Shown here: positions 51,411 to 59,606 of the stretch, one piece after another
Layout: every line of letters begins with the position of its first letter
Numbering within the stretch: the first letter of the stretch is position 1
Source: UBA7803 sp041395905
GTDB lineage: Bacteria > Pseudomonadota > Gammaproteobacteria > Pseudomonadales > Azotimanducaceae
DNA length: 64,000 nt
Assembly (NCBI GenBank): GCA_041395905.1
Contig: JAWKZP010000006.1
Span: 124,001-188,000 of the forward strand
Reading direction: 5' to 3'
The notes under the pieces: generated by a model
Told to the model about the DNA's origin: nothing
Database searches by the model: none
The model's input: the letters and a program-made list of their open reading frames with translations, nothing else
Position numbers and translations under genes: made by a program

Positions 51411-51794
51411 TCATCCGTCCGGCGGCTGCCACAGCTCGATGCGGTTGCCCTCCGGATCCATTACCCAGCCGAACTTGCCGTACTCCGATTCCTCCACCTT
51501 CGCATCCACGTCGCAGCCCTCCTTCCTGAGCTGGGCGAGCAACGCGTGCAGATCCTCGACGCGGTAGTTGATCATGAAGCTCGCAGTGCTCGGGGCGAAG
51601 TAGTCGGTGTTCTCATCGAACGGGCTCCAGATCGTGCTGCCAGAAGCGGCAGGATCCTCGGCCTGCTGCCACTTGAACACCGCCCCGCCCCAGTCCTGCA
51701 CATCCAGCCCCAGATGGGTCCGGTACCACTCGCCGAGACGCTTGGGGTCTCTGGACTTGAAGAAGATCCCGCCGATGCCCGTGACTCGTTTCAT
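51411..51794 (-). CDS. VOC (glyoxalase/dioxygenase fold) protein
   Basis: A 127-residue single-chain protein of the vicinal oxygen chelate fold: 'GIGGIFFKSRDPKRLGEWYR', 'SFMINYRVEDLHALLAQLRK' and the closing 'FGWVMDPEGNRIELWQP'. The final glutamate is a usual metal ligand. The substrate is unknown. ATG at 51794 is chosen for the AGGAG eight bases upstream; a GTG three codons earlier is less likely. It starts the long run of minus-strand genes. Confidence 0.88.
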   Translation of the reverse strand: MKRVTGIGGIFFKSRDPKRLGEWYRTHLGLDVQDWGGAVFKWQQAEDPAASGSTIWSPFDENTDYFAPSTASFMINYRVEDLHALLAQLRKEGCDVDAKVEESEYGKFGWVMDPEGNRIELWQPPDG

Positions 51795-51833
51795 TGGTTC
51801 CACTCCTGTCCGGCGCCGCGCATATGCGGCAGT

Positions 51834-52394
51834 TTACGGGCGCTCGCGCAGCAGCTTGGCGATCTCGTCGAGCCGGGCGTAAATGGATTTGAGCACGATG
51901 AGCTGCTCGCCGACGGCTGGAGCCGTCTCCGAATCCGCATGCCGGTTCGAATATTCGCGTTTCGCCGCTTCCCGACGCTCGAGAATGCTTCTGCGGAAAT
52001 CGTGCGCGTCGAGAATGCCGATCAGCCGCATGTCGTTGGCCTGACGCTGGCTCTGGCCGGCGGTCTCGAACTTCAGAATGCTCAGGTCGAAGCGCTTGAG
52101 CAGCGGCCCTTCGATGAACGTCACGTCCTGAATGTTCTCCAGAGGAATGGTTTTTTCCACCTGAAACAGGATGCCTTTGCGGAAGCGCAACGCAGTGGCC
52201 GAGAGCTCGCACTCGAGCCGGTCGAAGTAGTGGCGTGCCCACCACTGGCCCAGGCCGCAGAACCAGACGACGGCCAGGGGCAGGAACACCACCGTGATGG
52301 CCAGCACCAGCCCGACGTACAACACCAGGTAAGGACGGATCAGCGGGTTGAAACTGGCGAACGTCGGTCTGGAGGACAGGTTCTGATTGGCCAA
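51834..52394 (-). CDS. Bacterial PH domain membrane protein (YdbS/YdbT-like)
   Basis: A 186-residue protein with hydrophobic helices at about 19-48, then a bacterial PH domain ('ELSATALRFRKGILFQVEKT', 'IPLENIQDVTFIEGPLLKRF', 'LSILKFETAG'). A charged helical tail follows. Proteins of this type are inner-membrane; their function is not defined. The start is TTG at 52394 with GAGG upstream. It lies nine bases downstream of the next gene in the run. Confidence 0.85.
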   Translation of the reverse strand: MANQNLSSRPTFASFNPLIRPYLVLYVGLVLAITVVFLPLAVVWFCGLGQWWARHYFDRLECELSATALRFRKGILFQVEKTIPLENIQDVTFIEGPLLKRFDLSILKFETAGQSQRQANDMRLIGILDAHDFRRSILERREAAKREYSNRHADSETAPAVGEQLIVLKSIYARLDEIAKLLRERP

Positions 52395-52403
52395 GTGGTT
52401 GCC

Positions 52404-52952
52404 TCAGTCTGGTGAAAGCAGCAGTACGGGAACCTGTTCGGCAAGGCGCTGATATTGTTCGGCGCTGCCGGTGAAAGCCTCGCCGATCATGAGCTTCGTG
52501 AGTTTCGTCAGCGCGCGTCTGTGTCGCCGCCCGTAGTCGCGCAGCTCCTGCTCCGCCCGGTCCTGCGGCAGCGGCTGCGCCGTGCCCGCGCGTCGGTGGA
52601 CGCCTATCGTATAACTGACCTGCGGGTTGGCCGTAACGTTTCTGAACCATTGCGAGCGTCGGCCCCATCCGGATGCGACGTAGCAGCGATGGCTGGATGC
52701 ATCGTAGCGCATCACCTCGAGTACCGTCGCGCGGGTGATGCCCGTAGTACGGCCCGTGTGATTGAGCAGCACGAAGCGCCGTCCCAGCAGCCAGCCGAGT
52801 TTCAAGCGATACAGCGCGATCGGCAGCCGCAGCAGCAATCGCAGCCAGCCCCTGGGTGGTGGCTGGTTGACCGTACCCTTCCCTGGCCTGCTGCCCGCGG
52901 CTCGGGCCACGTCCTGTGCTTCTGCGTTCGAGTTTTCCGGTCTCGTTTCCAT
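52404..52952 (-). CDS. Deazaflavin-dependent nitroreductase-like protein (second)
   Basis: The second member of this fold in the window, in the PF04075-like branch: 'RFVLLNHTGRTTGITRATVL', 'CYVASGWGRRSQWFRNVTAN' and 'PQVSYTIGVHRR'. The first 35 residues are not conserved. The cofactor (F420, FMN or none) cannot be told from sequence. It overlaps nothing but is only 9 bases from the PH domain gene. Confidence 0.85.
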   Translation of the reverse strand: METRPENSNAEAQDVARAAGSRPGKGTVNQPPPRGWLRLLLRLPIALYRLKLGWLLGRRFVLLNHTGRTTGITRATVLEVMRYDASSHRCYVASGWGRRSQWFRNVTANPQVSYTIGVHRRAGTAQPLPQDRAEQELRDYGRRHRRALTKLTKLMIGEAFTGSAEQYQRLAEQVPVLLLSPD

Positions 52953-53200
52953 GTATCCGTCCAGTTTTCAGCTGGATTTTCCGGTGGGCCCTCGCGGACG
53001 GCGGCAACGAGCACTTCGGACGCGATGTCCCAGGCGACCACGATGCTCCGGTGCATGATCTGCCACTGGTCGGCGACGAGGTACCCGCTCGCGCGGATGG
53101 GCGGAAAGCCCCAACCAGGGCAGGAATTGCTGAAAATACGCCCTTCCACAGAGTCATGGCAACGCGCGACCGGAGAGGAGAGCCGCGATCCGTCACTGCC
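52953..53200 (-). other. Gap with no recognisable gene
   Basis: About 250 bases between the second deazaflavin-type gene and the first GFA gene. A minus-strand frame is open (from 53149, including 'MHRSIVVAWDIASEVLVAAV'), but I recognise no family, and it runs on antisense into the next gene's territory. It may be a remnant or simply leader sequence. Confidence 0.4.
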
Positions 53201-53599
53201 TCACATCGGGGGTCCCTCCTCGTACGCGGTAATGCCTTCCGGCAGAACCTCCCAGGGTGCCTTGGAGCCGACGAAGATGTGCTGCGCAATCGACACGCCG
53301 GGATCACCATTGATGCAGCCGAGCGTGACTCCGTGAATCCGGCCCTGAAAGGTGCCGCAAAGCGTGGAGCCGCAGACGCTGCAGAACTGCAGCCCGAACC
53401 CGTGACCGGTGGCGTACGTCGTCAGCTGCTCCTGGCCCGAGAGCCAGCGGAAGCGCGCCGGGTCCACCTCGGCGTACGCAGATGCCTGAGCGCTGAAGGC
53501 TTTGCGACAGCGCGAACAGTGGCAGGACCTGGCGGCTCGAAGCCCACCGTCGATCTCGTAGCGCACGCTGCCACAGAAACACTCACCGGTTATCGTCAT
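53201..53599 (-). CDS. GFA-family (CENP-V/Mss4-fold) zinc protein 1
   Basis: The 132-residue protein has the zinc pattern of the glutathione-dependent formaldehyde-activating family: CFCG near residue 7, CHCSRC near 27 and CSVCGS near 73, ending in 'HIFVGSKAPWEVLPEGITAY'. Most members are of unknown function; some act on C-S bonds. ATG at 53599 lies within the end of the upstream DUF2087 gene (17-base overlap). One of four GFA loci in this region. Confidence 0.9.
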   Translation of the reverse strand: MTITGECFCGSVRYEIDGGLRAARSCHCSRCRKAFSAQASAYAEVDPARFRWLSGQEQLTTYATGHGFGLQFCSVCGSTLCGTFQGRIHGVTLGCINGDPGVSIAQHIFVGSKAPWEVLPEGITAYEEGPPM

Positions 53600-54122
53600 T
53601 TGCGGGCTCCCTGTTAGGGTGGGGTTCGGCGTCTTGTCGTCCGGCCAGAGAATCTGCCGATGCTGGAGGCTGCGTGCGCGCACCGGCGTGCCTGTGCTCG
53701 CCACACTGCAGAAAGGCTTCCGCGACGGTTGCTGCCTCGGGCGTCAGTACCGCCTCGAGCCGAGGGTAGTTCAGCAGATATCGGCGGCCCGCACGGTCGC
53801 GTTTCAGGAATCCGAGGTCCACCAGGTAGCGCCGGCAGGTGACGTGATCCAGGGTTGCCGGCCAGCGCTCGAGCCGGGTTCTGAGGTAGTTATTGAGCTC
53901 GATCTCTGTGTATGGATGGCGCCGGCGCAAGCGGAGGCACAGCGTGGCGAGGATCAGGTCGCGTCGTCCGGGGTGCCTTGGAATGCGCGTGAGCTGGCCC
54001 TTGACGAGCGCCCTGCGCAGCGTGCGGTCGATATCCGCCCGGTCTCCAGGGGTCGACGTGGCGCCGCCAGCGCCGGACGCAGAGATCCGTTCGAGCTTGT
54101 CAGGGTGAACCCATTCGGCCAT
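53583..54122 (-). CDS. DUF2087 domain protein
   Basis: The central part (about 40-125) reads as DUF2087: 'GQLTRIPRHPGRRDLILATL', 'YTEIELNNYLRTRL', 'TCRRYLVDLGFLKRDRAGRR', 'YLLNYPR'. This small helix-rich domain with a wing-like end is often attached to transcription regulators, so a regulatory role is possible. Both ends are low-complexity. It overlaps the GFA gene by 17 bases and is likely expressed with it. Confidence 0.85.
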   Translation of the reverse strand: MAEWVHPDKLERISASGAGGATSTPGDRADIDRTLRRALVKGQLTRIPRHPGRRDLILATLCLRLRRRHPYTEIELNNYLRTRLERWPATLDHVTCRRYLVDLGFLKRDRAGRRYLLNYPRLEAVLTPEAATVAEAFLQCGEHRHAGARTQPPASADSLAGRQDAEPHPNREPANDDNR

Positions 54123-54149
54123 TTGCCTGGTCGTCCGCGATCCTATCCG

Positions 54150-55175
54150 TCATAGTGCCTGCGTTGCGAGATAGGCCGCAAGATCGATCATGTCGCCTAC
54201 CGACAGGCTCGCGACGACTGGCAGCATCTGTCCGGACATGGCGCCGCGGCGAAAGCCCGCCTTGAATTCGAACAGCTGACGGACGACGTAGGTGGGCGAG
54301 CGGCCGGCAATGGGTGGGATGTCGCTGGTGCCCTTCAATTTCGCGCCGTGGCAGACCGCACAGGGTAGTGTCTTTCCCGCGCCGGTGCGCGCCAGCGATT
54401 CGCCCCTGGCGATGCTTCCGGGTGGCACGTAGGCGACGAACCGCGCGTGTGGATCCCGGGCTTCGAACTGCTCCAGATCTTCGGGAATTTCGACGATGCG
54501 CAGGCCAAGGGGCTCGGTCTCATCTCCCGGCGCGACGGCCCAGATCCAGTTCGTAACGAACAGGCGCGGCGCGGTGGCGGACTCTTCGACGCGGATTCGA
54601 ACCACGGGCGCCAGCGCGGAGAAGTACGCAGCGGCAGCGTCGATCTCGGCGTCGGTTGCAGCGCGCGCGCCCGCGATCATCAACGTGGTGGGACCCCGGC
54701 CCGGCACTGCCGTGGTGCGTGTACCGCTGCGATATTCCCGCAGCTGGCGCACGATGTATGCGTAGGGCAGGCCGGCAATGTTCGCATTCTCGGGGCCGCC
54801 GGTGCCGGTTGCCCGGTGGCAGTATCCGCAGGCGGCCACGTCGGGCGGGCGGCCACCACGTACCACGTCCGGCATCGGCCTGTGCTCCTGCGGGTGCCAG
54901 TCGGGTGCAAGAAACCGATCCCGCAGTTGCGTCATGGTGTAGGTCGCGCTGCTGTCGGGAACCCGGCGCGGTATTCCGTCATCAGGCGGTTGTGTAGCTC
55001 CCGGTATGTTGCTCGGATACGCCCACATCGGTACGTCATCTGCAGCCTGCGCAAGAGCCGGTGGTGCAAGTGCGATTCCCGCGACGGCCAGAGCACCTGC
55101 AACGACCAAAACAAGGCTCCGGATGCTCAGCGCCTCGACGGATCGGATCGGGTGGGCCTGCGCGCCTCGATGCAT
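54150..55175 (-). CDS. Dihaem cytochrome c (c4-like halves with an insert)
   Basis: A periplasmic cytochrome of 341 residues. After a signal peptide (about 18-43), haem sites are CGYCH (116-120) and CAVCH (272-276). Each is followed by a similar stretch ('GLPYAYIVRQLREYRSG' and 'GRSPTYVVRQLFEFKAGFRR'), showing c4-like duplication. About 75 residues between the halves (190-260, with EPLGLRIVEIPEDLEQFEAR and FVAYVPPGSIARG) form an extra domain seen in some cytochromes. ATG at 55175 overlaps the GNAT stop as TGATG. The donor or acceptor is unknown. Confidence 0.88.
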   Translation of the reverse strand: MHRGAQAHPIRSVEALSIRSLVLVVAGALAVAGIALAPPALAQAADDVPMWAYPSNIPGATQPPDDGIPRRVPDSSATYTMTQLRDRFLAPDWHPQEHRPMPDVVRGGRPPDVAACGYCHRATGTGGPENANIAGLPYAYIVRQLREYRSGTRTTAVPGRGPTTLMIAGARAATDAEIDAAAAYFSALAPVVRIRVEESATAPRLFVTNWIWAVAPGDETEPLGLRIVEIPEDLEQFEARDPHARFVAYVPPGSIARGESLARTGAGKTLPCAVCHGAKLKGTSDIPPIAGRSPTYVVRQLFEFKAGFRRGAMSGQMLPVVASLSVGDMIDLAAYLATQAL

Positions 55176-55672
55176 CAGTCCGCGCTGTCGAAAGAGAAAT
55201 ACGACCAGGGACGGTCCCGAACGCTCAAGATCCGCTCCACGAATCGACCGTCGGTGTACGCGGAAACCGTTGCCCGCCAGAACGGCAGCGCCGGCAGATT
55301 GCGCTGGTAGACGCGAACCACCCACGGCCCTCGATACAGATCCCAGAGGTGGTTTGCGAACGCGCGGCCGACGCCTTCCCGGCGATAGCGGCGGACGACG
55401 AAAAACTCCTCCAGATCCCTGGCGCCCGGCACGTCGGAATACTCGGCTGCCGACGCCACCAGGCCGAAACCGACGGGTATCCGGCCGTTGTATGCAATGT
55501 GCACGCCCACGCCGGATTCCCAGAGCGGCTCGGTTGCGTACGTGTACCTGCCGTCCTCCTCGGAGTCGAACAGGAACCATTCGGCCATGTCGTGCATGTA
55601 CAGGTTCAGCAGGTTACGGAGTACCGGGTCCTGCGATTCATCTACCTGACGGAACTCGATGTCTTCGGCCAT
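55175..55672 (-). CDS. GNAT family N-acetyltransferase
   Basis: A 165-residue acetyltransferase with the acetyl-CoA loop in 'FFVVRRYRREGVGRAFANHL' and preceding strand 'PVGFGLVASAAEY'. The opening 'IEFRQVDESQDPVLRNLLNL' and the tail 'VYQRNLPALPFWRATVSAY' fit GNATs. The substrate is unknown. ATG at 55672; the long upstream frame is antisense to other genes. Its stop overlaps the cytochrome start by one base. Confidence 0.9.
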   Translation of the reverse strand: MAEDIEFRQVDESQDPVLRNLLNLYMHDMAEWFLFDSEEDGRYTYATEPLWESGVGVHIAYNGRIPVGFGLVASAAEYSDVPGARDLEEFFVVRRYRREGVGRAFANHLWDLYRGPWVVRVYQRNLPALPFWRATVSAYTDGRFVERILSVRDRPWSYFSFDSAD

Positions 55673-55730
55673 CTTCAGCGTCTCGAGGTGCCAGCCGCGC
55701 GGGTGGGGCGATCGTCGTCCAGCTCGCCCA

Positions 55731-56120
55731 TCAGAACCAGTAGTCGACCACGCATCGACCGTCCCGAGGCAGGTCTTCGAATCGTTCGAGACCGTCGAAA
55801 TGGTCGATGGGCACCTGCGCCACGGCGTCGGGCTCGGTAAGGCGCAGATTGACCGCGATGCGCCTGCGCCCGGCATCGCCGGGTTCGAGCGATCGCCAGT
55901 AGGCGACGCAACCGCAGGTGGGGCAGAAGTGAAATCCGATCGATGCGCCCGGGACATAGGCTTCGGTCGGGCCCGAGACCCGAATGCCTTCCCCTTCGAA
56001 GCCATAGGCCCAGAGCACCCCGTAGCGCCGACAGACCGTGCAGTTACATGCCGTCGCGGACTCTGGAACCCCCTGAAACTGCCAGCGAACGGCACCGCAG
56101 TGGCAGGAACCTTCGAGCAT
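55731..56120 (-). CDS. GFA-family zinc protein 2
   Basis: The 129-residue protein carries CHCGAV (6-11), CNCTVCRR near 25 and CPTCGC near 66, the GFA zinc pattern, in a different branch from protein 1 (its end, 'FDGLERFEDLPRDGRCVVDY', is of the CENP-V-like type). ATG at 56120 with a purine-rich site. Function unknown. Confidence 0.9.
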   Translation of the reverse strand: MLEGSCHCGAVRWQFQGVPESATACNCTVCRRYGVLWAYGFEGEGIRVSGPTEAYVPGASIGFHFCPTCGCVAYWRSLEPGDAGRRRIAVNLRLTEPDAVAQVPIDHFDGLERFEDLPRDGRCVVDYWF

Positions 56121-56207
56121 GTCGGTACTCCTGTGTATGGGGTGCGCGCGCTGGCCAGTACGGGTCGCGAATGCGCCGGGGATCGGGATGATACACCGAT
56201 CGGCCGA

Positions 56208-56861
56208 CTAGGCTCTCGCAATGCCGCGCGCGAGCGTCGACAGCTCGGCAACGTGCCGGAGAATGACCTCGGCGCCGGCTTCCACGAGCTCAGGCTCGCT
56301 GCCGTGCCCCCAGAGCACCCCTACGGACGACAGGCCGTTGCCGCGTGCCGCGACTATGTCCACCGACCGATCACCAATCATGGTGGAGGCGGGGCTCACG
56401 ACGCCTTCGGCGAGAAGCCGCTCGAGCTGCTGGTGCTTGCTGATGCCGATGTCCCCGCCGCTGACGAAGGCGAAAAGCTCGCGGAGCTCGAACAGCTGCA
56501 GGATCTGCTCTGCAAAATCGCCGCGCTTCGATGTGCAGACACCGAGCACGCAGCCACGATTGGACAGATCGTGCAGTGCCTCCGCTATGCCCGGATAAAG
56601 CGCATTTTCCGCATAGCCAACCTCTGCGTAGCGCTCGCGGTACCTGTCGACGAGGCTGCGGATGAGCGCCGGTGAATCGAGCCCAGTGATCGTGCGGAAG
56701 GTTTCATCGAGCGGAGGGCCGATGAACCGCGAAACCGTGGTCTCGTCGATAGGCTCGAACCGGTGAGCAGCCAGGGCGAAGTTGATGGAGCGCCCGATGC
56801 CTTGCGCGGGCTCGCTCAGGGTACCGTCGAGATCGAATATGAGGGTAGCGGGCGGTGTCAT
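56208..56861 (-). CDS. HAD-family hydrolase (phosphoglycolate-phosphatase-like)
   Basis: All four HAD motifs are visible in 217 residues: FDLDGTLS (about 9-16), the CTSKRG threonine/serine motif, the conserved lysine in GISKHQQ, and GDRSVDIVAA. The helical cap matches Gph/PpaX-like phosphatases. The substrate is not predictable. It is one of two intact HAD genes in this stretch; a third copy is broken. Confidence 0.9.
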   Translation of the reverse strand: MTPPATLIFDLDGTLSEPAQGIGRSINFALAAHRFEPIDETTVSRFIGPPLDETFRTITGLDSPALIRSLVDRYRERYAEVGYAENALYPGIAEALHDLSNRGCVLGVCTSKRGDFAEQILQLFELRELFAFVSGGDIGISKHQQLERLLAEGVVSPASTMIGDRSVDIVAARGNGLSSVGVLWGHGSEPELVEAGAEVILRHVAELSTLARGIARA

Positions 56862-56984
56862 GAGACCTGTATGTCGCCACGAGCGTTGGTTCGAAACGAG
56901 GCCAATTGTGCCATGGCTGGCGGAACTCAGAACCCGCAGTCGCGGCGACGCATTCGGGTTGCGAACTGATTGTCGGAGGGTCGG

Positions 56985-57263
56985 CTATCCGGCTTCGTAG
57001 TGAAACTCGACCAGATAGACCTGTTCTCCGGAACCATGCCGAGCCGTTTTCAGCAGATCGGCGACCCCGGCAAAGCCGGATTCCCGGGCCAGCCGCGGCG
57101 TGATGTCGGCGAACTCGATTCTGCTCAGCCGGTCCACCACGACATGGCCTTCGCCAAGCGCGTACCTGCCGCCGACCTTTACCCGCGGACTCTTCCAGAT
57201 GCGTATGCTGGTTGTGATTTCGCCGTTTCTGATGGGCTCGCGCAGGCGTCTCGTGAACTGCAT
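56985..57263 (-). CDS. ASCH domain protein
   Basis: A 92-residue protein of the ASCH type (PUA-like barrel): 'RREPI'-like opening strand (here LREPIRNGEITTSIRIWKSP), then 'VKVGGRYALGEGHVVVDRLS' and 'VYLVEFHYE'. ASCH domains are thought to bind RNA or modified nucleotides. ATG at 57263. Single gene between gaps of about 100 bases. Confidence 0.8.
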   Translation of the reverse strand: MQFTRRLREPIRNGEITTSIRIWKSPRVKVGGRYALGEGHVVVDRLSRIEFADITPRLARESGFAGVADLLKTARHGSGEQVYLVEFHYEAG

Positions 57264-57357
57264 CGCGTACCCTACACCGCACGCGACAGGCTGCAGGGGC
57301 TGCTCGCGCTGGCCCTATGCACTGCCGCGCGCTCCGGGTGTGTCGCCGGTCTGCGCA

Positions 57358-57900
57358 TCAGCCGGCCAGCCGCGCCAACACCGAATTGCACAGCTGAGCA
57401 AGCGGCTGGCCGGAGTCGAGTCGAACCACCGGGCAGCTCAGCTCGGACATCCAGCGCTCGTGAAGATCCAGACTGCGCATCGGTGCCCTGGAATGATCGT
57501 AGCTTGCCGCCCAGCGCATGAACTCGAGATGCTGCGCGCACATGTCGCCTCCGGGATCGATTCGGCTGCCGTAGTGCGCCCGTTCACGATCCGCCAGACG
57601 CTGCATGCGGACTGCCGGATCGAGAAACAGAAACACGGCGAGCGTGAAGTGATGCAGCAACGGTTCGCCCCAGCTGCACAGTGAGCCGGACAGAACCCAG
57701 TGCTCCTGGTCCCGTAAATCCCGCTCGATCAGCGAAACACGCTCTGTCGGCTCGCGTTTGTGCGTGAACGGCGGCTCTGTCGGCTGCCAGTAGTAGGCGT
57801 CGGTATCCAGATGGGCGCCGTCGATCGCCCGGGCGAGGTGCGCGCCCAGCGTGCTGGTGCCCGAGCCGGACGCGCCGAAGATGTGCAGATGATGGGCCAT
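57358..57900 (-). CDS. P-loop kinase-like protein (AAA_18/adenylate-kinase-like)
   Basis: The Walker A motif FGASGSGTST (8-17) near the N-terminus, 'HLDTDAYYWQPTEPPFTHKR' as substrate-binding region and 'VFLFLDPAVRMQRLADRERA' as lid suggest a small-molecule kinase, of the kind often annotated as adenylate kinase-like or AAA family. 180 residues from ATG 57900; the longer frame is rejected. It lies 7 bases from the upstream HAD gene and is probably expressed with it. Confidence 0.87.
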   Translation of the reverse strand: MAHHLHIFGASGSGTSTLGAHLARAIDGAHLDTDAYYWQPTEPPFTHKREPTERVSLIERDLRDQEHWVLSGSLCSWGEPLLHHFTLAVFLFLDPAVRMQRLADRERAHYGSRIDPGGDMCAQHLEFMRWAASYDHSRAPMRSLDLHERWMSELSCPVVRLDSGQPLAQLCNSVLARLAG

Positions 57901-57907
57901 CCGGCGA

Positions 57908-58525
57908 TCAACCCTCTCCGATTCCGTACTGGCTGAGCAGCTCCTCGATCCGACCACGCCCTTCAGACACGTGAAAGGCTTCGGCATGCAGCCCGCATTG
58001 CCGGGCCGCGGCAACATTGGCTTCGTGATCGTCTATGAACAGCGCCTCGGCGGGATCGATCATCATCCTCGCAAGCGCAGATGCGAAGTACCCCGACTCG
58101 GGTTTGCAGTGGCCCAGCTCGCAGGAATACAGCAGGTAGTCAAAGTGCTCCCTGTAACCCAGGGTCGTGCTCATGAAGCCGGCTCGGTAGGCCTGCTGGT
58201 TTGTTGCCAGCGCGGCAATCAGGCCGAACGACCGAAGGTCGCACACGAGCTCGAGCATTTCCGGCGCTGGCTCGATCTGAGTCCATACCTGCAGAGCGTC
58301 CTGAAGTGGAACCTCCGATCGCCAGCGGTTGAGCACCTGCGCGAGAGCGCTTGGGAAGTCGGCGGCGCCCGTCAGGCAGGGCTTCTCCGCCGCGAACAGG
58401 TCGCCGATGAATGATTCGACCCGTTCCGGGTCTGCGCAGAGTGCCTCGAGGCTTGCCCGCCAGGCGGGTCCGGGAAGTTGAATCACCCCATCGGCGTCGA
58501 GCAGAACCGCACGGATGGATGACAT
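57908..58525 (-). CDS. HAD-IA family hydrolase
   Basis: The 205-residue protein has LLDADGVIQ (8-16) as motif I, LATNQQ as motif II, the lysine in GHCKPESGYF and FIDDHEANV as motif IV. It is similar to haloacid-dehalogenase-like phosphatases of the YihX kind. The substrate is unknown. ATG at 58525. It precedes the P-loop gene by 7 bases. Confidence 0.9.
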   Translation of the reverse strand: MSSIRAVLLDADGVIQLPGPAWRASLEALCADPERVESFIGDLFAAEKPCLTGAADFPSALAQVLNRWRSEVPLQDALQVWTQIEPAPEMLELVCDLRSFGLIAALATNQQAYRAGFMSTTLGYREHFDYLLYSCELGHCKPESGYFASALARMMIDPAEALFIDDHEANVAAARQCGLHAEAFHVSEGRGRIEELLSQYGIGEG

Positions 58526-58652
58526 GGCTACCGCGCTCCGCAGTCAGTCGAAGAGTTCGGTGTGCGTCAGGTGAACCTGCCGCAGATTGGCTGGCCCGGA
58601 AGCGCCACCACGCGCGAGCGGTGCTCTACGGTGCTGCCCGTATGGGCGCCGC
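58526..58652. other. Short gap with no feature seen
   Basis: The 127 bases between the HAD gene start and the GFA fragment hold no supported gene. They may contain the promoter of the HAD and P-loop pair, but no convincing boxes were found. Confidence 0.4.
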
Positions 58653-58784
58653 TCAAAACTCGTCATGCTGTGGCAGGCCATCGGTTATCTCGAACCAGGG
58701 AGCCTTCGAGGCGACGAAAATGTGCGCGCCGGCCAGGGTTCTGTTCATGGGGATATCTGCATCGACGGTTGTCAGGGATAAGGC
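58653..58784 (-). pseudogene. C-terminal fragment of a GFA gene
   Basis: In the minus strand, a frame ending at 58653 reads 'SLTTVDADIPMNRTLAGA', then 'HIFVASKAPWFEITDGLPQH'. This is the last third of a GFA protein (compare 'HIFVGSKAPWEVLPEGITAY' in the intact gene at 53201). The zinc-binding front part is absent. The fragment sits right after the cupin gene and overlaps its stop in another frame, so it has no start of its own. Confidence 0.7.
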
Positions 58785-59227
58785 GAGCCATCCTTGTGTA
58801 CGAACCGGCCATCGGAATTTGCGCTCATCATGTCGATGTCGGAACAGGTGGTGAGGTCGTCTGGATTGCGGGAGCCGACCTCGAGATAAATCGCCACGGC
58901 TTGAGAATGGTTGATCAGGTGATGGCCGTTGCCGGTGCCTTTGGGAAACGCCGCGCAGTCTCCTGCTTTCAGCAACGTCTCGCCGTCGTCTTCCACCAGT
59001 TTCAGTTCGCCTTCGAGCACGTACACGAACTCGTCCTCGTCGCTGTGCCAGTGGCGTTGACTCGACCAGGCGCCTGGCGGCAGGGTCATCAGGTTGACGC
59101 CGAAGTCGGCGATCCCACCGGCGTCCCCCAGGCGCCGGCGGACGCGCGCCGCGCATGGTCCATCGAACGGCGCGGGGTAACCCGATCCGGAACGCGGAGG
59201 CACCTTTGCAACGTCAATACGGGGCAT
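58772..59227 (-). CDS. Cupin-domain protein 1
   Basis: A single-cupin protein of 151 residues: 'QRHWHSDEDEFVYVLEGELK' is cupin motif 1 with two histidines and a glutamate, 'AFPKGTGNGHHLIN' motif 2. The rest ('EVGSRNPDDLTTCSDIDMM') matches cupins often described as of unknown function. Likely a metal-binding enzyme or binding protein in the cytoplasm. ATG at 59227. Confidence 0.88.
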   Translation of the reverse strand: MPRIDVAKVPPRSGSGYPAPFDGPCAARVRRRLGDAGGIADFGVNLMTLPPGAWSSQRHWHSDEDEFVYVLEGELKLVEDDGETLLKAGDCAAFPKGTGNGHHLINHSQAVAIYLEVGSRNPDDLTTCSDIDMMSANSDGRFVHKDGSPYP

Positions 59228-59269
59228 GGGATGCTCTTTGATTGTCGGCCCATTTTGCGTACGTGCAGC

Positions 59270-59500
59270 TTATGGTACGGAGTTCTCCGTTCGTGTCGAC
59301 GACAGGACGAAAAAATGCTGCCGATACAGGCAGCGAACTGAATCAGCGGATTCGCGTATGCGGTCGCCGAGCCCAGGGCGCCTGACATCACTCTGGCGAT
59401 GTCGGCGAGGCGGCCCGCGTCGCCAAGCTTTCGGTTCGCCATCGCTCGCATAGGCCGTGAAGAGGCCCAGCAGCTCGTAGTTTGTCAGTTGATCCACGCT
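59270..59500 (-). pseudogene. Possible frameshifted small gene (DUF2019-like start)
   Basis: In the 379-base gap between the two cupin genes, the minus strand has an ATG near 59503 preceded by GAGGAAA and opening 'MSVDQLTNYELLGLFTAYA'. After about 20 residues the plausible continuation, 'MANRKLGDAGRLADIARVM', is in a neighbouring frame. The pattern resembles short DUF2019-type proteins, but the match is weak and the rest is not recognisable. It may be a decayed gene. Confidence 0.3.
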
Positions 59501-59606
59501 CATTTTCCTCAACACATGGTGCGGCTCTGTCCGCACGACCCGGATCGTGCTGTCGCCGCGGCCGCCGGTCCGAATGGCGGCTGCTGCTCCCTTGCCGGGC
59601 TCGAGG

